64,000 nt of DNA from Phaseolus vulgaris (lineage: Eukaryota; Streptophyta; Magnoliopsida; Fabales; Fabaceae). Positions 36,551 through 48,690 of the stretch are shown one piece after another (positions within the stretch are counted from its first letter, which is position 1; each line of letters opens with the position of its first letter). A program made the translations under genes and the position numbers. The notes under the pieces were generated by a model. The model was not told where the DNA came from and searched no databases. It saw only the letters and a list, made by a program, of their open reading frames with translations. The stretch is from NCBI RefSeq assembly GCF_000499845.2, contig NC_023755.2, positions 7,198,847 to 7,262,846 of the forward strand. The letters run 5' to 3'.

Positions 36551-37560
36551 CTGAAGGAAGTATAAGGAGCTTCAAATGTCAAATGGTATCACCTGGTTGA
36601 ACCATCAAAATGTGTTAACGTTTGGAAGAGTAATAAAGTGGGTTAAAGTACATACAATTAATTGAACATGATAAAAGATAATGCAAAAACTTCACAGGCC
36701 TTGCAAGAGCATACAAAAGCACAAATTCTTTTTATCAGTCATACTGAAACCATGCCCTTTCTTCTCAATCCTTTAATAAGTTCCACATTTTTATCCATAT
36801 CATCTCAATCTCAGAATTCAGAAGTTTTACAAACATTGTTGCTTAACACTTGACAATGCAATACTTCAAATGAAAACAAAGCTTTTGACTGTATTTCCTA
36901 ATTTCTCTTCATCTAACCTCTAATTACTATCCATTGCATATCAAGCTAAATTATTTTCGGAGTCAAAAGTCAATTATCTTCACGCTAACTCAATTTGTAC
37001 TGCATTTCACAGCTCAAACAACATCAGTAATGAAAAAATGAACTAAATTCAATAATCACAGAAACAGTATGAAGAAACCAAACTCAACCGGGAAAAAAAC
37101 ATAAGAACTTTCCAAAAGAAAGAGAAATTGTTCAGAACTACCATCCTCCCCATAAATAAAAAAGATAAAAAGCTTGCAACTTTCCCCGAAACAAAGGAGA
37201 AAGAAAAAAAATACCACAAACCCATGATCAAAGGGAACCCAAAAACAAGCCAGAAAAAAAGTTAATGGAACAAACCTCAGAAGGTGGATCAAACAAGTAA
37301 AGAAGAAAAACAAAAGATTAGTCTATAAAAGTGGTGGAGAAACTCAGTTGAGAAAGCGTGAAGATTGCGTTGTGGGGTGTGCTTTTGTTGGTTTTATGAG
37401 AGGAGGGTCCACCTCATGACCACCACCCTGATGCAACCATAAACCACACCACGCGTACTCGGTTTGAATCTTCTCTCTTTCCTTTTCAGACAAGACCAAG
37501 ACCAAGGCTGCTTCAACCAAACGGTGTTTCATAGTACACCAACCAACCCATATGTTCTTC
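36551..37560 (-). promoter_or_regulatory. 5' leader (probable leader intron) and promoter of the CRPK1-like gene
   Basis: An acceptor TTCAG ends at 36551, two bases before the ATG at 36548. A donor-like CTGAG/GTTTGT lies at about 37278. The interval between is T-rich on the minus strand, as in plant introns, and lacks coding potential. A 5' UTR intron of about 730 bp is therefore likely, with the first leader exon somewhere right of 37278. Transcript evidence would be needed to fix the start. Confidence 0.45.
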
Positions 37561-39815
37561 TCTTTTCACACTGTCAAATTGCTCCTTTTCACACTCTCCA
37601 TTATGCAGAAACTGTGCAAATCATTTTTTTTTTCTTTCCAAAATATAAATTTAGTAGCTTTCTTTTGGGTTCTATGTTTTACGTTGTACCCTTTTTTTAT
37701 TCTTCATAAAGTTTCAAACATAGTTGCAAAACATGTGATTAAATAGATACTATATAAAAATAACTTACTCGAAGGTTTACGTAATGTTGAGTATGGCTGA
37801 TTTTGGAGAGAAGGAATGAAAAATCAAAACAATTTCTAATGTTATAATTTAATTCTTAATTCACACTTAAATTTATCTTTAAGAATATGTTTTAATAATA
37901 AAATGGTTTTACAACACTTAATACTAAATTTAATCGCAAGATTTTTTATACATAAAAAACCAACACAAATATTAGGTTGTTTCAATAACTAAATTAACGG
38001 TGTCTATTTAGTTATGAAATGGCTCATTTATCCAAATTTTTAATAACACAAATATCTGTTGTGTTCCACTCTGATATGGACAAAAAAGAGTGAAAAAACA
38101 CAAAAATATATGTTGTTTTTTATGATGGCATGTGATAACCTGCATTATTGTTTCTGATTTTCTTTCTTTCTGCAAAATTAATTTTTTAAATATATTTTTT
38201 ATAAAAACTAATATTCTATTAAAGTAGTAAAATGTAAGTCTAGTTTAACTTCACATAGAATTAATACACTAATATAAGATATACAAATACTTATAAATTA
38301 TAATTTAGTTATCTTTTTAGTCAAATTTTTAACATATTTTTTTCATGACAAAAACATCAAATATAAAAATAGAAGGTAACTGATAAAATAAATAAAATAT
38401 TATTAAAAAAATGATTGTTGAAACATAAAAAATATCAGTTTAACTTAATAATATTATTAAAAAAATAAAAATCATAATAAATTTAACTTAATTTTAACTA
38501 ATATAAATTCTTAATAAATTTAATATTATATTAAAATAATAAGATTTAATCTTAATTCAACTTCATCAAATAAAATTTATATTTATTTATTAATTATAAT
38601 TTAGTTATATCTAATGTGATAACTTATCTTTAAATCTTTCTTTTTAGAAAATTAAAACATTATAATGTACTTTTATAATCATATAAGGAGTATTGATGGA
38701 TAAAACAATAATATTTTTCTATAAAAAAAAATTATTTATAAAAATTGAATACATATAAAAAAAAGTTTACACATTTGGCTATTATTTTAATCTTTGGAAG
38801 TTAGAAACTCCTTCTAATCATTCACTTCAAAAAGTACACATCATATCATGTATATACATTTTTTCCATTCTATTTCTACTTCATTTTTTATATATTTTTT
38901 TAATTTTCTAATTACATGCTATATAGAAACTCGTGTTATTCTTTCTTTATTTATTTTTCCTCTCCATCTTTTTTTTCATCCATGTACCAAACATAAAATA
39001 TCTTTGACTTAAAGAGAGTTAAGTGTTGACATGTTTTGCACTTTAATAATTATGTGTACATTTTTTCTTTTTCAAATGACTATACAACACATGACATGAT
39101 ACAAGAGATTTTTGACTAAGTATTTCTCATGTATCTATGAATTATTAGGGTGTGTTTTTTTTCAAGAAAATAAAAAAAAAATAAGGTGATTTTATCAATA
39201 GTTTAGTAGAAAAGAAAGTGATAAAAAGTAGTACGTATAAAAATATTTATTTTATTTATACCATATAAATAATTTCCTTTTAATTCATTTTTGTCTTGAA
39301 TTTTGAAGGATGGTAAAACATATGAATAATTGTTCATCAAAAAAGATATATTAGTGGGAGTTATAACTCACTATCAATTAAAAAGACCAACAAAGAAAAA
39401 CACCAAAAATTTCTTGTTTTAAGATTTTGAATTGAAAATAATATTTTAACTTTTTATAATTGGTACAAATAAAGTCTAATATAATTGGTAAATAATTGAA
39501 ATTTTAAATGCATGGGTTTTCTAACTTATTAGCCTACCAGTGTAGAAAATTTTGCTAACATCTATTTTGACGATTTATATGCTTTGAAGACACTAATTTT
39601 CCACTCTTGGTGAATAAATTCTATAAGTCATGTAAATATTTTTTTTAATTTAGAATAATTAAGTTGAAAAAGTGTTTTTTATAAGCACACGACTTAATAA
39701 TACATATTTTTTAGTTGTTTATCAAGACTAATTTTTTTCCAGAAATTTCCTTTTAGGTTTTCTTCATAAACACTAGGGTTAGGATAACATCCTCTATTTT
39801 CTAGTTTTTTTCCTG

Positions 39816-39855
<40 letters not shown>

Positions 39856-40079
39856 TTTAATAATTATTAATATTATTGGTGGTAGGCTTTGAAATATACA
39901 TTGAATTAAAATTAAGATCTTTCAAAGTTTTTATTTATTTAAATTTATACTTTTTCCACTTTCTTTATTTTGAAATTAAATTAGTATGACAATTTAAAAT
40001 ATAAAGCTTTATACTTTATTTTACTTTATTGATTTGGTCTTAACTATTTTTCTATTTATATTTTATTACATAATTGTAT
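37561..40079. other. AT-rich intergenic sequence
   Basis: No gene. Runs of A and T predominate. A (TA)16 microsatellite occupies 39819-39850. A possible decayed TRIM-LTR piece lies near 38540-38620. Confidence 0.55.
39819..39850. repeat. (TA)16 microsatellite
   Basis: An uninterrupted TA dinucleotide run of 32 bp. Confidence 0.95.
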
Positions 40080-40375
40080 CACTACAATAAAAAGTGCTTT
40101 TAAAAATTAAATTTTTGGTTTCTAAAATGATAAAATTAGTCACTAACCTAATTAGAGACTAATTTAGAAACTAATAGTCTTAAGTGGTTAAAATCATGGT
40201 CACTAATTTTAGATACCAATTTAGATTCTAATTTAGAAATCAATTTAATTACCATTAAATAAAAACCAATTTAGTGACCAAATATATAAAAACTAATTTA
40301 CTGACCAATTATATAGAAACCAAATTAACAATCAATTATATAGAAACCAATTTAGTAATCAAAATATATAAAAAC

Positions 40376-40780
40376 TCATTTAGTTGCATTAGTGGTATCT
40401 TCTTGAACACTTAGCTGGTACAAAATGCCCTCAAATGTTGGTATATAAGTACACAATGACAACCTAATGCAATTATCATCAAATGTTAGTACTTTTAGAC
40501 TCGTGAATGCTTCATCAATCTGCTCGACAACTTTAAACCTAAACAAGGGAACAAGTTGAGTAAGTTGTGACACGGAATTACAGATAAGCATTTGAAGTGT
40601 AAGTGAAAGTTGACTCACCACTTGACTGTGAACTGAAGATTCTGCAGAGACTTTAAAATCAACTTCATTTCATCAATCTTATTTTCCAGTTCAAATTGTT
40701 GCAACATATGAGAAAAAAAATCTTTATAAATGTCATAATCTGCATGTTTTTGAAACTAATTCAATCCAGTAGCGGATGAC
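40376..40780 (-). pseudogene. Host gene fragment, resembling plant kinetochore protein SPC105/KNL1
   Basis: A minus-strand open stretch (40376-40621, about 81 codons) reads through VSQLSLTLQMLICNSVSQL, KVVEQIDEAFTSLKVL and DDNCIRLSLCTYIPTFEG. Upstream, to about 40780, a coiled-coil-like stretch (LENKIDEMKLILKSLQNLQ) continues after a break. From memory this resembles the segment before the C-terminal domain of plant SPC105/KNL1 kinetochore proteins. The match is not checked and the identity is tentative. The fragment is cut off at both ends and interrupted, so it is not a working gene. Confidence 0.4.
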
Positions 40781-40821
40781 CAGATAAGGCCAACAAACTC
40801 TTGCTAGGATAGACTTTAAAT

Positions 40822-40953
40822 GGTTCTGATACCATATTGAAAATTGGACTTTAAGTCTAACTCAACCTTATAAAATCAGCTTACAATGAAGGTTTGCATT
40901 TTCTTATATACTATGAAATGTCTTAATCTCTAGTTGATGTGAGATTTCCAACA
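40822..40953 (-). mobile_element. TRIM-like LTR with adjacent primer-binding site
   Basis: On the minus strand it starts TGTTGGAAATCTCACATC at 40953, runs for about 115 bp including TATATAAG, and is followed at 40833-40822 by TGGTATCAGAACC. That is a near-perfect initiator-Met tRNA primer-binding site. A second LTR was not found. Confidence 0.6.
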
Positions 40954-41059
40954 ATGTCTGATTGTGTAATAGAAAAGAAAATTGTTGAATGCATGAAACA
41001 TGTTCTACGTTATTCTTCAGTGACGAGTTTTTGCTGATTTTTCTATTTTTAATTTGCAG

Positions 41060-41137
41060 GAACTAAAGTTGAATGAATATTGTGACAGTCCACAAATGTT
41101 GAGGAAGTAGATCGGCGAGTTCAAGAATCTGAACAAG
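41060..41137 (+). pseudogene. Exon-like fragment of an unknown gene
   Basis: A 78-bp block bounded by TTTTTAATTTGCAG on the left and AACAAG/GTACAC on the right, good plant acceptor and donor contexts. All three frames contain a stop, so any protein role is lost. Orientation is opposite to the neighbouring KNL1-like fragment. Parent gene unknown. Confidence 0.3.
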
Positions 41138-41974
41138 GTACACATCATTTTCTTAGACATCCTAGCATTCTATTAGTTGGTACAAAAATAAAGTTAATTA
41201 GGGCTTCAAACAAAGAGCTAGATAAAATTTGAAGGAAAGGAAATCTAGCTTTCATAAATTTTGATTATCCAAAACGACAAAATGCACTTAGTTACAATTT
41301 TACAAATAAATGCTTAGCTAATATCCATAGGTAAATAGTTTATCATCCTAACCCGCCAAAGTTACATACGAATTTTTATAATCAAACTACTTCAATGTTA
41401 CATACGGAAAAAATTTAGCTACCTTGATTTTACTTACGGATAATAATTTGTGGGTAAAATACATATTCTAATTTATCTAGGATCAAATTCAATAGTAATT
41501 ATTAGTAGGTAATAACAAATTTTCTTGTAGTAATTCCAATATGTTGTGCTTATTACTCAATTCCTCATATAGTACTATTTACACTTTTATTTCCCCATTT
41601 AGCACTTTTTTGTTTTTGTTTTCCTATCTAGCACCCTTTTGTTTTTATTTCTCTATCTAACACCATTTCAAAAGTAAAAAAAGATTTAATAAATTAATTT
41701 TTTTTATAATTTTAATTTTGAATACATTAAAAAAATAAATATTTTTAATATTTAAAATAATTAGAAATATAATTAATGAATAAATAAATAATTTTTTACA
41801 AAATAAAAATAAAAAAGTAATAAATTAAAAATGTTTAGTTTAATTTTTTTTAAGAATGAAAAAAATAAAAAATTAAACCCTACAATAAAAGTTGAATTTA
41901 TAAACAAAAATTAGTATTTATTTATTATTATTGATGATGTAATCATGTTAATTTCAAGTAAAAAATACAAGACA

Positions 41975-42168
41975 TAATTATAAAAAAAATCAAAGTCAAT
42001 TAGTATTAGTTAGTAGTGAACACACATATAATATTGAAGTCTCTACCGTAAATGAAAAATCCTAAAAAAAACTAATGCAGCTTAATGTTTAAAAATGAGT
42101 AGATACTTTAATATTATTTGTGTGTCCACTACTAATTAATACTAATTGAATTTGTTTTTTTATAATTA
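41975..42168. mobile_element. MITE with inverted repeats of about 75 bp
   Basis: The left arm (41975-42050, TAATTATAAAAAAAATC then a TTAGTAGTGAACACAC stretch) is nearly complementary to the right arm (42085-42168). The centre is short, so the whole unit would fold into one hairpin. No coding content. A TA-type target site is possible. Confidence 0.65.
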
Positions 42169-42189
42169 ATACTAAGTATCATAATATAT

Positions 42190-42545
42190 TTAAGGGATAT
42201 GTTTTTCATGCATGTACTATAACACGAAATTGATTTTTGTCCATTGTCCAAATTTAGACCAATAATGTGCTTGTAGTATAAAAATGATTCATTTTGTATG
42301 TGGAATTGATTCAATTTAAGGTTTCATTTCATCAACCTATTGGGCATCGATCTGCAATCAAAACAAGTAACGAATCTTGAAAAAAAAACTATCAATCTTT
42401 GCAAAAACTAACAATCATTTCGCATATAAAATGATCAATTCCAATCATTTGCGTACTACAATTATCGAGATGATCTAGAGTTTAGACCAGGACAAAAATC
42501 AATTTCGTATTATACTACATAAACGAAAAACATACTTAACCCTAT
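42190..42545. repeat. Long imperfect inverted repeat
   Basis: Arms at about 42190-42313 and 42428-42545 are diverged complements. Their best core is a perfect 18-nt match, CGAAATTGATTTTTGTCC at 42225-42242 against its complement at 42490-42507. It starts 22 bp after the previous MITE. Probably a second MITE or a nested copy. Confidence 0.6.
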
Positions 42546-43050
42546 ATTTATATACATATCCAATTTAAAAACTAAAATTTATAAAATCTAAATTAACTAC
42601 ATGTTTATTTCTCCTAAAATTACCATCATGTTTAAATTCTAAAAGTATATTTTACTCTCGATAAACAAACCATTGTTGGCATTGTTGCATGCCATTTTCT
42701 AATTCAACTTGAGAATCTTACATGTCACACACTTTGAAAATAGAATATGGTGGTTGATCAACCATTACTTTTTTAATAAAAAAAGCATAAGGTTTCATTT
42801 GACTTTCTTAAAACAACAAAATTCTTCATAGATATCTCCTCTCTTTGAAAATAACTTTGCTGCTCAAGTGGAATAACAAAGAAACGTGGAAGCAATATCT
42901 CTTACAATTTTGATCCAATAAAAAAGTTTATATAACTCACATTTTAATAATTTTTTATTTATATTTTGACTTCCTAATATAAATAATAAAAAAATAGTTA
43001 ATAATAATATGAAAAGAAGAATAGCTAAAAGAAATAATGTGTTAAAGCTT

Positions 43051-44929
43051 CACGTGCCTAGAGTTGCCGTACAAATTGTTTGAAATATTTTTGTTGACAG
43101 AATCAACACGTTGTCGTTTTGAGGAATTTCGCGCTTCACGCTTCTTGTCGTCCACCTTTCATGTCAAAGAACGCCGTTTTACATTTTCTACTTTTTAAGT
43201 TTGATTATTATTTTTTGGCTTACGTCTTAATTATCTAATAAATTTAAATATTTTTCATTTAAATATTTATTAAAACAATTTTTTCATATTCAAATTATTT
43301 CTTAGTATTTTCTACACTCTCATTCGATTTTATCATGGTCGAAAGAATCTAATTGTTATATTCTCATCTTTAAGTTGTGGGATCTTTTATTTTTAATCTT
43401 TTTCAATTTCAGTAAAAAAAAAATCACGTATAAATTATAGGAGAATAAGAAAGAAAGAAATGAATTAGTATAAAATAAAAAGGAGAAGACGAAAGTAATA
43501 ATTATATATTTATTTTATTAATTACAAAAATTAAATTAAATAATTAAATAAATAAAAATATTTTAAATAAAAAAACAAAATATTTTAACCCAATTCGAAA
43601 TTCTAAGTTTATTGAATAGTTAGAACTTAATCGAGTTCTATTTTATTTATTATATCATTTCTTTTTTATTTTTTTATTATGTTCTACCTACTTTCTTCAT
43701 GATGCACAGATTCCAACTTTTCACAATTTTTTTTTTTTTTTAATATCATTCCGTATCAATATGTCAATATTGACTTTTGTTGAATTATATTATTTTAAGC
43801 ACAACAAACTTTTCAATGCAGGAATGATCACAAACATTCACTACTACAAAATGTTAAAACCGAAAATTTTAAAAACGATTTTTCAAACAAAACTGTAAAA
43901 AAAATTGGTAATATTTTTGTAAATATTTAGACATTTACAGCGTTAGTTATACCCTAAACCATCATTAAAAGTGACCTTACACAAAATACGATGACAGTCT
44001 ATGAACCGTCAGTGAAAGACAATTCCATTATAAACTTTTATTAAAAGTGTCATTTATTTATTGTTTTTTTTTATGTGAACCATTCTCCTACCTGTTGCAT
44101 CTCCTTCTCCGTGTCGCACCATTCTCACCACCATCATGCGAGCTTTCAGACGTCGCCCATCGCACCACACTAGCCATTGCAACCCCGTGCACTCCCACGC
44201 ACCGCCCCTCACCCTTCTCCCTTCCTTTTGCACACAACATATCGCCCCCTTCCCCCTTATCCCACTCCCCGGGCACAAATCGCGCTGCCTTCCCCCAAGT
44301 GCACCGTTGCTCCCTTCCTTTGGGCGCAAATCACACCGCCTCCCCCTTCCTCTCAAGTGCGCATTGTGCTATATCTAAATTGTTAAATTCAGAATACAAT
44401 TGACTTATAAATTCTACACACCGCCTCCCCCTCAGGTGCGCATTGTGCTACATCTAAATTGTAAAATTCATAATGCAGTTGACTTCCAAATTCTACAATT
44501 TGAAAGTCATTTTCTGTATTAAAAAATGACTTCTTTCAGAATATAAATTCATACGGATATTTTTGAAACTACAGTAAATGTGGAGGTGACTCCCATTTAT
44601 GTTATTCTCTTTCCTATTCATATTATGTTTCTCTCTTTAGATAACAATAAATTTAAGTTTGAACAAATGTCAAATAAATAAGATATGTTATAACTACCAT
44701 TTTTGTTAGTTATAAATTAAATTAAGAAACTATGGTTAAATATAGACAACAATTTATTATGATTAATTTATCTTTATTGGTCAAGTAAAATTTAAGATAT
44801 TTCAATATATAGATTGATCTAGAACTAATAGACTAGATACCCTTTCATCTATAAAAGTATAAGTAAATATGGCTTAATTTGAGTCATAGATTGTTTCCTG
44901 AGATAAAAGGTTCACAACCCTTTAATAGA
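43051..44929. other. Intergenic sequence with a C-rich patch and a possible CACTA end
   Basis: A GC-richer stretch lies at 43050-43180. At about 43840 the sequence CACTACTACAAAATG looks like a CACTA-type terminus, without a partner found. From 44085 to 44360 the plus strand is extremely C-rich. Frames of 60-118 codons stay open there on both strands only because of that composition. An 85-bp tandem duplication follows at 44334-44497. I see no supported gene. Confidence 0.5.
44334..44497. repeat. Tandem duplication, period 85 bp
   Basis: Unit 44334-44418 (CACCGCCTCCCCC...TTCTACA) is repeated from 44419 with several substitutions and small indels. Confidence 0.85.
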
Positions 44930-45330
44930 GAGTAAAAAAAAGTTGAATGAAATTATTCTTATTAGGCGGGGAAGTACTCCTTTCCTGTTGGATACTCCTA
45001 GTCAGCGATGTTGCAAGGTTTTCAATCTTCGGTTGGTGAGGGCAGAGTACCTACAAAAGACACTATGATGCCTAAGTTAGTTCTCAGTATGAGATAAGTG
45101 AGAGTAATAAATATTGTTTAATGTGTATATTTGTCTTGGTTAGTGTGCATATTTATAGGGTCGTGGTGGACCTCTAATACTAGCTTGGATTAAGGTAAGT
45201 TATCATATTAATCTCAGAATTAGGGTATCATTCTGTATTATGATTATGTTAATCGTGTTGTGTTAAGGGACGTTATTGGGTCTTTGAAAGCCATGTCGGC
45301 CACGTCACTTAAGGGGTGTTCGGTCAACTC

Positions 45331-46394
45331 TGTTGAACATGGAGTTTTGATGTCTCCAAATCTAATATAAATGCTTGAAGACCTTGTTGTTGGTTGTGTG
45401 TGTGTCTAGAAGTATTTGAATTTGTTAATCCACTCTTTATGATGATCCAAGGTTAATTGAATCTTAATCCTTTTGAAAAAGATGTGTTTTCCAAAGAAGA
45501 TGAAAACTCAACCTATTGAAATGTCGATACAATCGGTTGTTTTACACTTAGTGTATTTTGAAAAGAATTTGAAAAACTTGACTTTGGTTGATTGTTTTGT
45601 CACACCAATTCAACTGGTTGTTTCGAGAATTTAACTAGTTGTTTTTCTGAAAACCTTAACAAAATTTTGTTAAGTTGTACCAATCTGTTTTAAATGATTC
45701 AAACTGCTTTTGGTTCTTGAATTAAATGCTTTGATCATCTGATTAGAGTATAAAAAGGTTGTTTTACGCTCCTGGTCATTAACTAAGAAAGAGAGATAAA
45801 TCAAAATCAATTTTCAAGATTGCAAAGAGCTTTTGGATCATCTAAAAGTGTGGAATATGATTGTCTTGTAATTCTGAACAATAATATTTGATTTTACCCT
45901 TATGTATTCTATTTCATTCTTCCTTAATCATTGTATTTCTGTGTGACTTGGTGTTGTGCAATTTCAGAAGGTTGTTTTGGAAACTGTGTGTTTTGCCAAA
46001 GAGGGGTGTGTGTTCTTGAGGGGTTCAAAATCATCATTATTGGTGTGTTGTTTGTAATCAAGGTTTGATTACTAAGTGAATTCTTAGTGGTTAGTCGAGG
46101 ACTAGATGTAGCTTTTGGTTAAGAATGAACAAGTATAAACATTATGTGTGAATCTTTTTATTCTTACACTCTTTAAACTGTTTTGCTTTGATTTTATAAA
46201 CTGTTGGTATAAACAACCAGTTCGAAAAAACAACTGGTTGATTTTCTGGAATCAAACTAAAAACAGTTTTCTAATTGGCTGAACAGTTTTCTAATTGATT
46301 GACTCTTCATATTCTTTCACTCTACCTTCAATACTTGCGAAAATCTTTCAAAAACAATTCACTCCCATCTTGTTTAAGGCCTCTAATTCTAACA
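45331..46394 (+). mobile_element. Solo LTR, family 1 (copy b)
   Basis: Begins TGTTGAACATGG and ends AATTCTAACA, 1064 bp. Much of its length aligns with copies at 15327 and 47068, including TTTTGATGTCTCCAAATC near the start and AAAACAATTCACTCCC near the end. The flanks AACTC (45326-45330) and AACTA (46395-46399) fit a 5-bp target duplication with one later change. No internal region follows. Confidence 0.8.
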
Positions 46395-47067
46395 AACTAT
46401 TCCGATCAAGGGGTCTCGATGTCGTTTGGTATACTTTCCCTCCAATCTCGAAAGTTCATAATCTTGAAGAGGTTCCTATAGTTGGTATTTTTGCAGAATT
46501 CGTGTTCGGGGTCGTACCAATTTTGAGGTGTAACCGAGGGTATGTTGGTTTGGGTCATGAGGAGATGTGGTAGATTCCATAATGTTCCATGTGTTTTGGT
46601 AGGGAATTTGAGTTTAAATTTTTCCTTGGAGTTTGAGCGTTTCGCATTTTGACCATTGGGTGTGATGAGATATGACGATTGTGAAGCATTCTGACATTTG
46701 GGTTTCTAGAGGGAATGAGTGAATTAGTCTTAACTTCTTACATTCTTGACATTTTTCAATGAAAGCATGAGCATCCTTTCAAAGACTGACAAATAGTATC
46801 CTGCTCTAAAAAACCTGATTTCAATGCATCAAAATCCCAAGTACATTTTTCATATTCCTCGATGCAACTTAGCTACGACATATTAGGCTTGATCTTCATC
46901 CAAACACTTGAGTAATGAGAAATTGTCTATAAAAGGCATCCCTTCTTTGCAGAATTCAAACTACCTCCGCCAACAAATCCTCTTGTAGTGTTGATGGTCC
47001 CTCTGGCCTCATTAGAATTTTGCTAGGGTTGCTCTCTTTGTTGTTGTTCGGGTTGAGATGTTGTTAT

Positions 47068-48210
47068 TGTTGAACAAGAAAGCTTTGATGATTTCTAAAT
47101 CTATCATGAAGACCTGCTATTGTGTGTGTCTAGTTAGGTATTGTATTATAAATTTGCATCTAGGTATGATCCAAGTAAATCTGATTTGAAATCTCTTTTG
47201 AATGTTTTATTTTCCAAATCTATGTTTATTTTAACTAGTTGAGTCATATAATAATCAGTTGAAATTACTTATGTTTAATAGATTGATTTATCGTATCAAT
47301 TAGCTAAAAATACTTAAAGAGTTTTAAAGAATTTAAAAATGATTTGTTTTCTTTTTGTCTTTTCTGTTAAGTGAAATCAACTAGTTATTTCAATAAATGA
47401 ACTAATTTTTTATATGGTGATTTCAACAGTTAAAGAAAACAATCAGTTAGTTTAAAAAATAATTAAATGATTTTAACATAATATTGTTATGTTTTTCAAA
47501 TTGTTTTTAATTGATTTAAAACTAATTTCATTAAATGATCAAACTTTTTTAACAATCATTAAAATGTTTTCTAATCATTTAACATAACATTGTATAACAC
47601 TTTTCAAGAGAGAAAACCAAATTGTTTTAGAATCATTCTTGAAGATTACATTTTAATCTTATATCATTGTTATGGTGTGAAGTAGGTTACGGGTTAACAT
47701 TTCTATTGTTCTTCATTTGTATCAAACCCAAATGTATTCGAATTTTCATTCTTCTTTATTGTACTGTGTTGTAAACAAATTCATATAGGTTTTTTGAAAT
47801 TTGTGTGTGGTTAGGAGTGTTATGTGTTTTTGAAGGGTTCAAGATCAACACTATTGATTGTGTTTGTAATATTGGTTGATTGCTTTAGTGAATTTTTAAT
47901 GGTGTGCTGATGACTGGATGTAGCTCTTGGTTAAGAGTGAACTAGTATAATTCTCTTGTGTGATATCTCTCTTCCTTACTCTGATATTTGTGGTATAAAT
48001 TGTTTTTAGTGTTTTGTGAGTAAAACTATCAATTAATTTCTCGAATCAACAAATTTAATTTTTGGTTATATAACCATCAATCTTTTCATAACTAGTTGAA
48101 CATGTTAATCAATAGGTTGATTCAATTGATGTTTTCAATGTAACACCAGTATTTGCGAAAATCTTATGAAACCAATTCACCCCTCTTGTTTCAAGCTACA
48201 TATTTTAATA
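47068..48210 (+). mobile_element. Solo LTR, family 1 (copy c), with perfect target duplication
   Basis: Begins TGTTGAACAAGAAAGC. It ends TATTTTAATA, so the terminal CA has mutated to TA. A perfect 5-bp duplication, GTTAT, flanks it at 47063-47067 and 48211-48215. It is 1143 bp long and the most diverged of the three copies. It sits inside the Gypsy remnant. Confidence 0.82.
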
Positions 48211-48409
48211 GTTATTTGCTTATGGTGATTTCCTTTGCCTCGAACTTGGTGACTGTCGTGAAATCCTCGGTCTCAACCTCTACCGTGCCATCCTCCATGT
48301 CCTCGACCTCGCCCGACCTATTCGTTATGGACGAAACATCCCAAGGCCCTGGATCATACGAGCTCCTCAATTAGATCATGAACACGTAACATTCTTTCAT
48401 GGTGTGCCC

Positions 48410-48690
48410 CTAATTTTGATGATAATTACATCTTTTAACTGAGTTGACAAACGAAAGAGAAGGTGTAGGCTGAGGTAGCTGAATTAGTTTGAGATTAAAT
48501 GCTTCTTGGATGATGACATCTTTGTTAGCATTGAGAGGAGTGTAATTTTTATATATATTGGCATGTATTTTCTTAAAAGTTTTTATATTAGTAGTAGCGA
48601 TTGTGGATGGAGCCTTCACCCTTTTTCTAATGTCTGAGTTCTCTTCAATACTAATATACTTGGATGTACGTGTACAAAGTGCATCCATAT
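48410..48690 (-). pseudogene. Gypsy gag C-terminal fragment
   Basis: A 92-codon open stretch reads YTPLNANKDVIIQEAFNLKL and then leads into a broken Cx2Cx3-4Hx4C knuckle just left of 48430. This matches the gag end of plant Gypsy elements. It is truncated and without protease in frame. Confidence 0.6.

Larger units (their letters stand above)
40080..41532. mobile_element. Candidate CACTA-type non-autonomous element carrying gene fragments
   Basis: The left end reads CACTACAATAAAA at 40080. About 1450 bp later the sequence reads TTTTCTTGTAGTA, whose reverse complement, TACTACAAGAAAA, matches the plant CACTA terminus CACTACAAGAAAA except at the first base. Subterminal sequence at the left is packed with repeats of ACCAATTTAGTNACCAA type. 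Inside are a minus-strand host-gene fragment (40376-40780), a TRIM-like LTR (40822-40953) and a plus-strand exon-like piece (41060-41137). A 3-bp target duplication could not be confirmed. No transposase was seen. Confidence 0.4.
41533..43050. other. AT-rich intergenic sequence with hairpin-forming repeats
   Basis: Contains repeated CTATCTAGCACC/TTTTGTTTTT blocks (about 41560-41670) and the two inverted-repeat elements described at 41975-42168 and 42190-42545. No gene was seen. Confidence 0.6.

Noticed and set aside
44047..44403. 118-codon plus-strand frame and 100-codon minus-strand frame
   Set aside because: All frames stay open because the patch is C-rich. The proteins are low-complexity and unrelated to known families.
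46295..46573. 92-codon plus-strand frame
   Set aside because: It spans the end of a solo LTR and the antisense of a Gypsy integrase relic.
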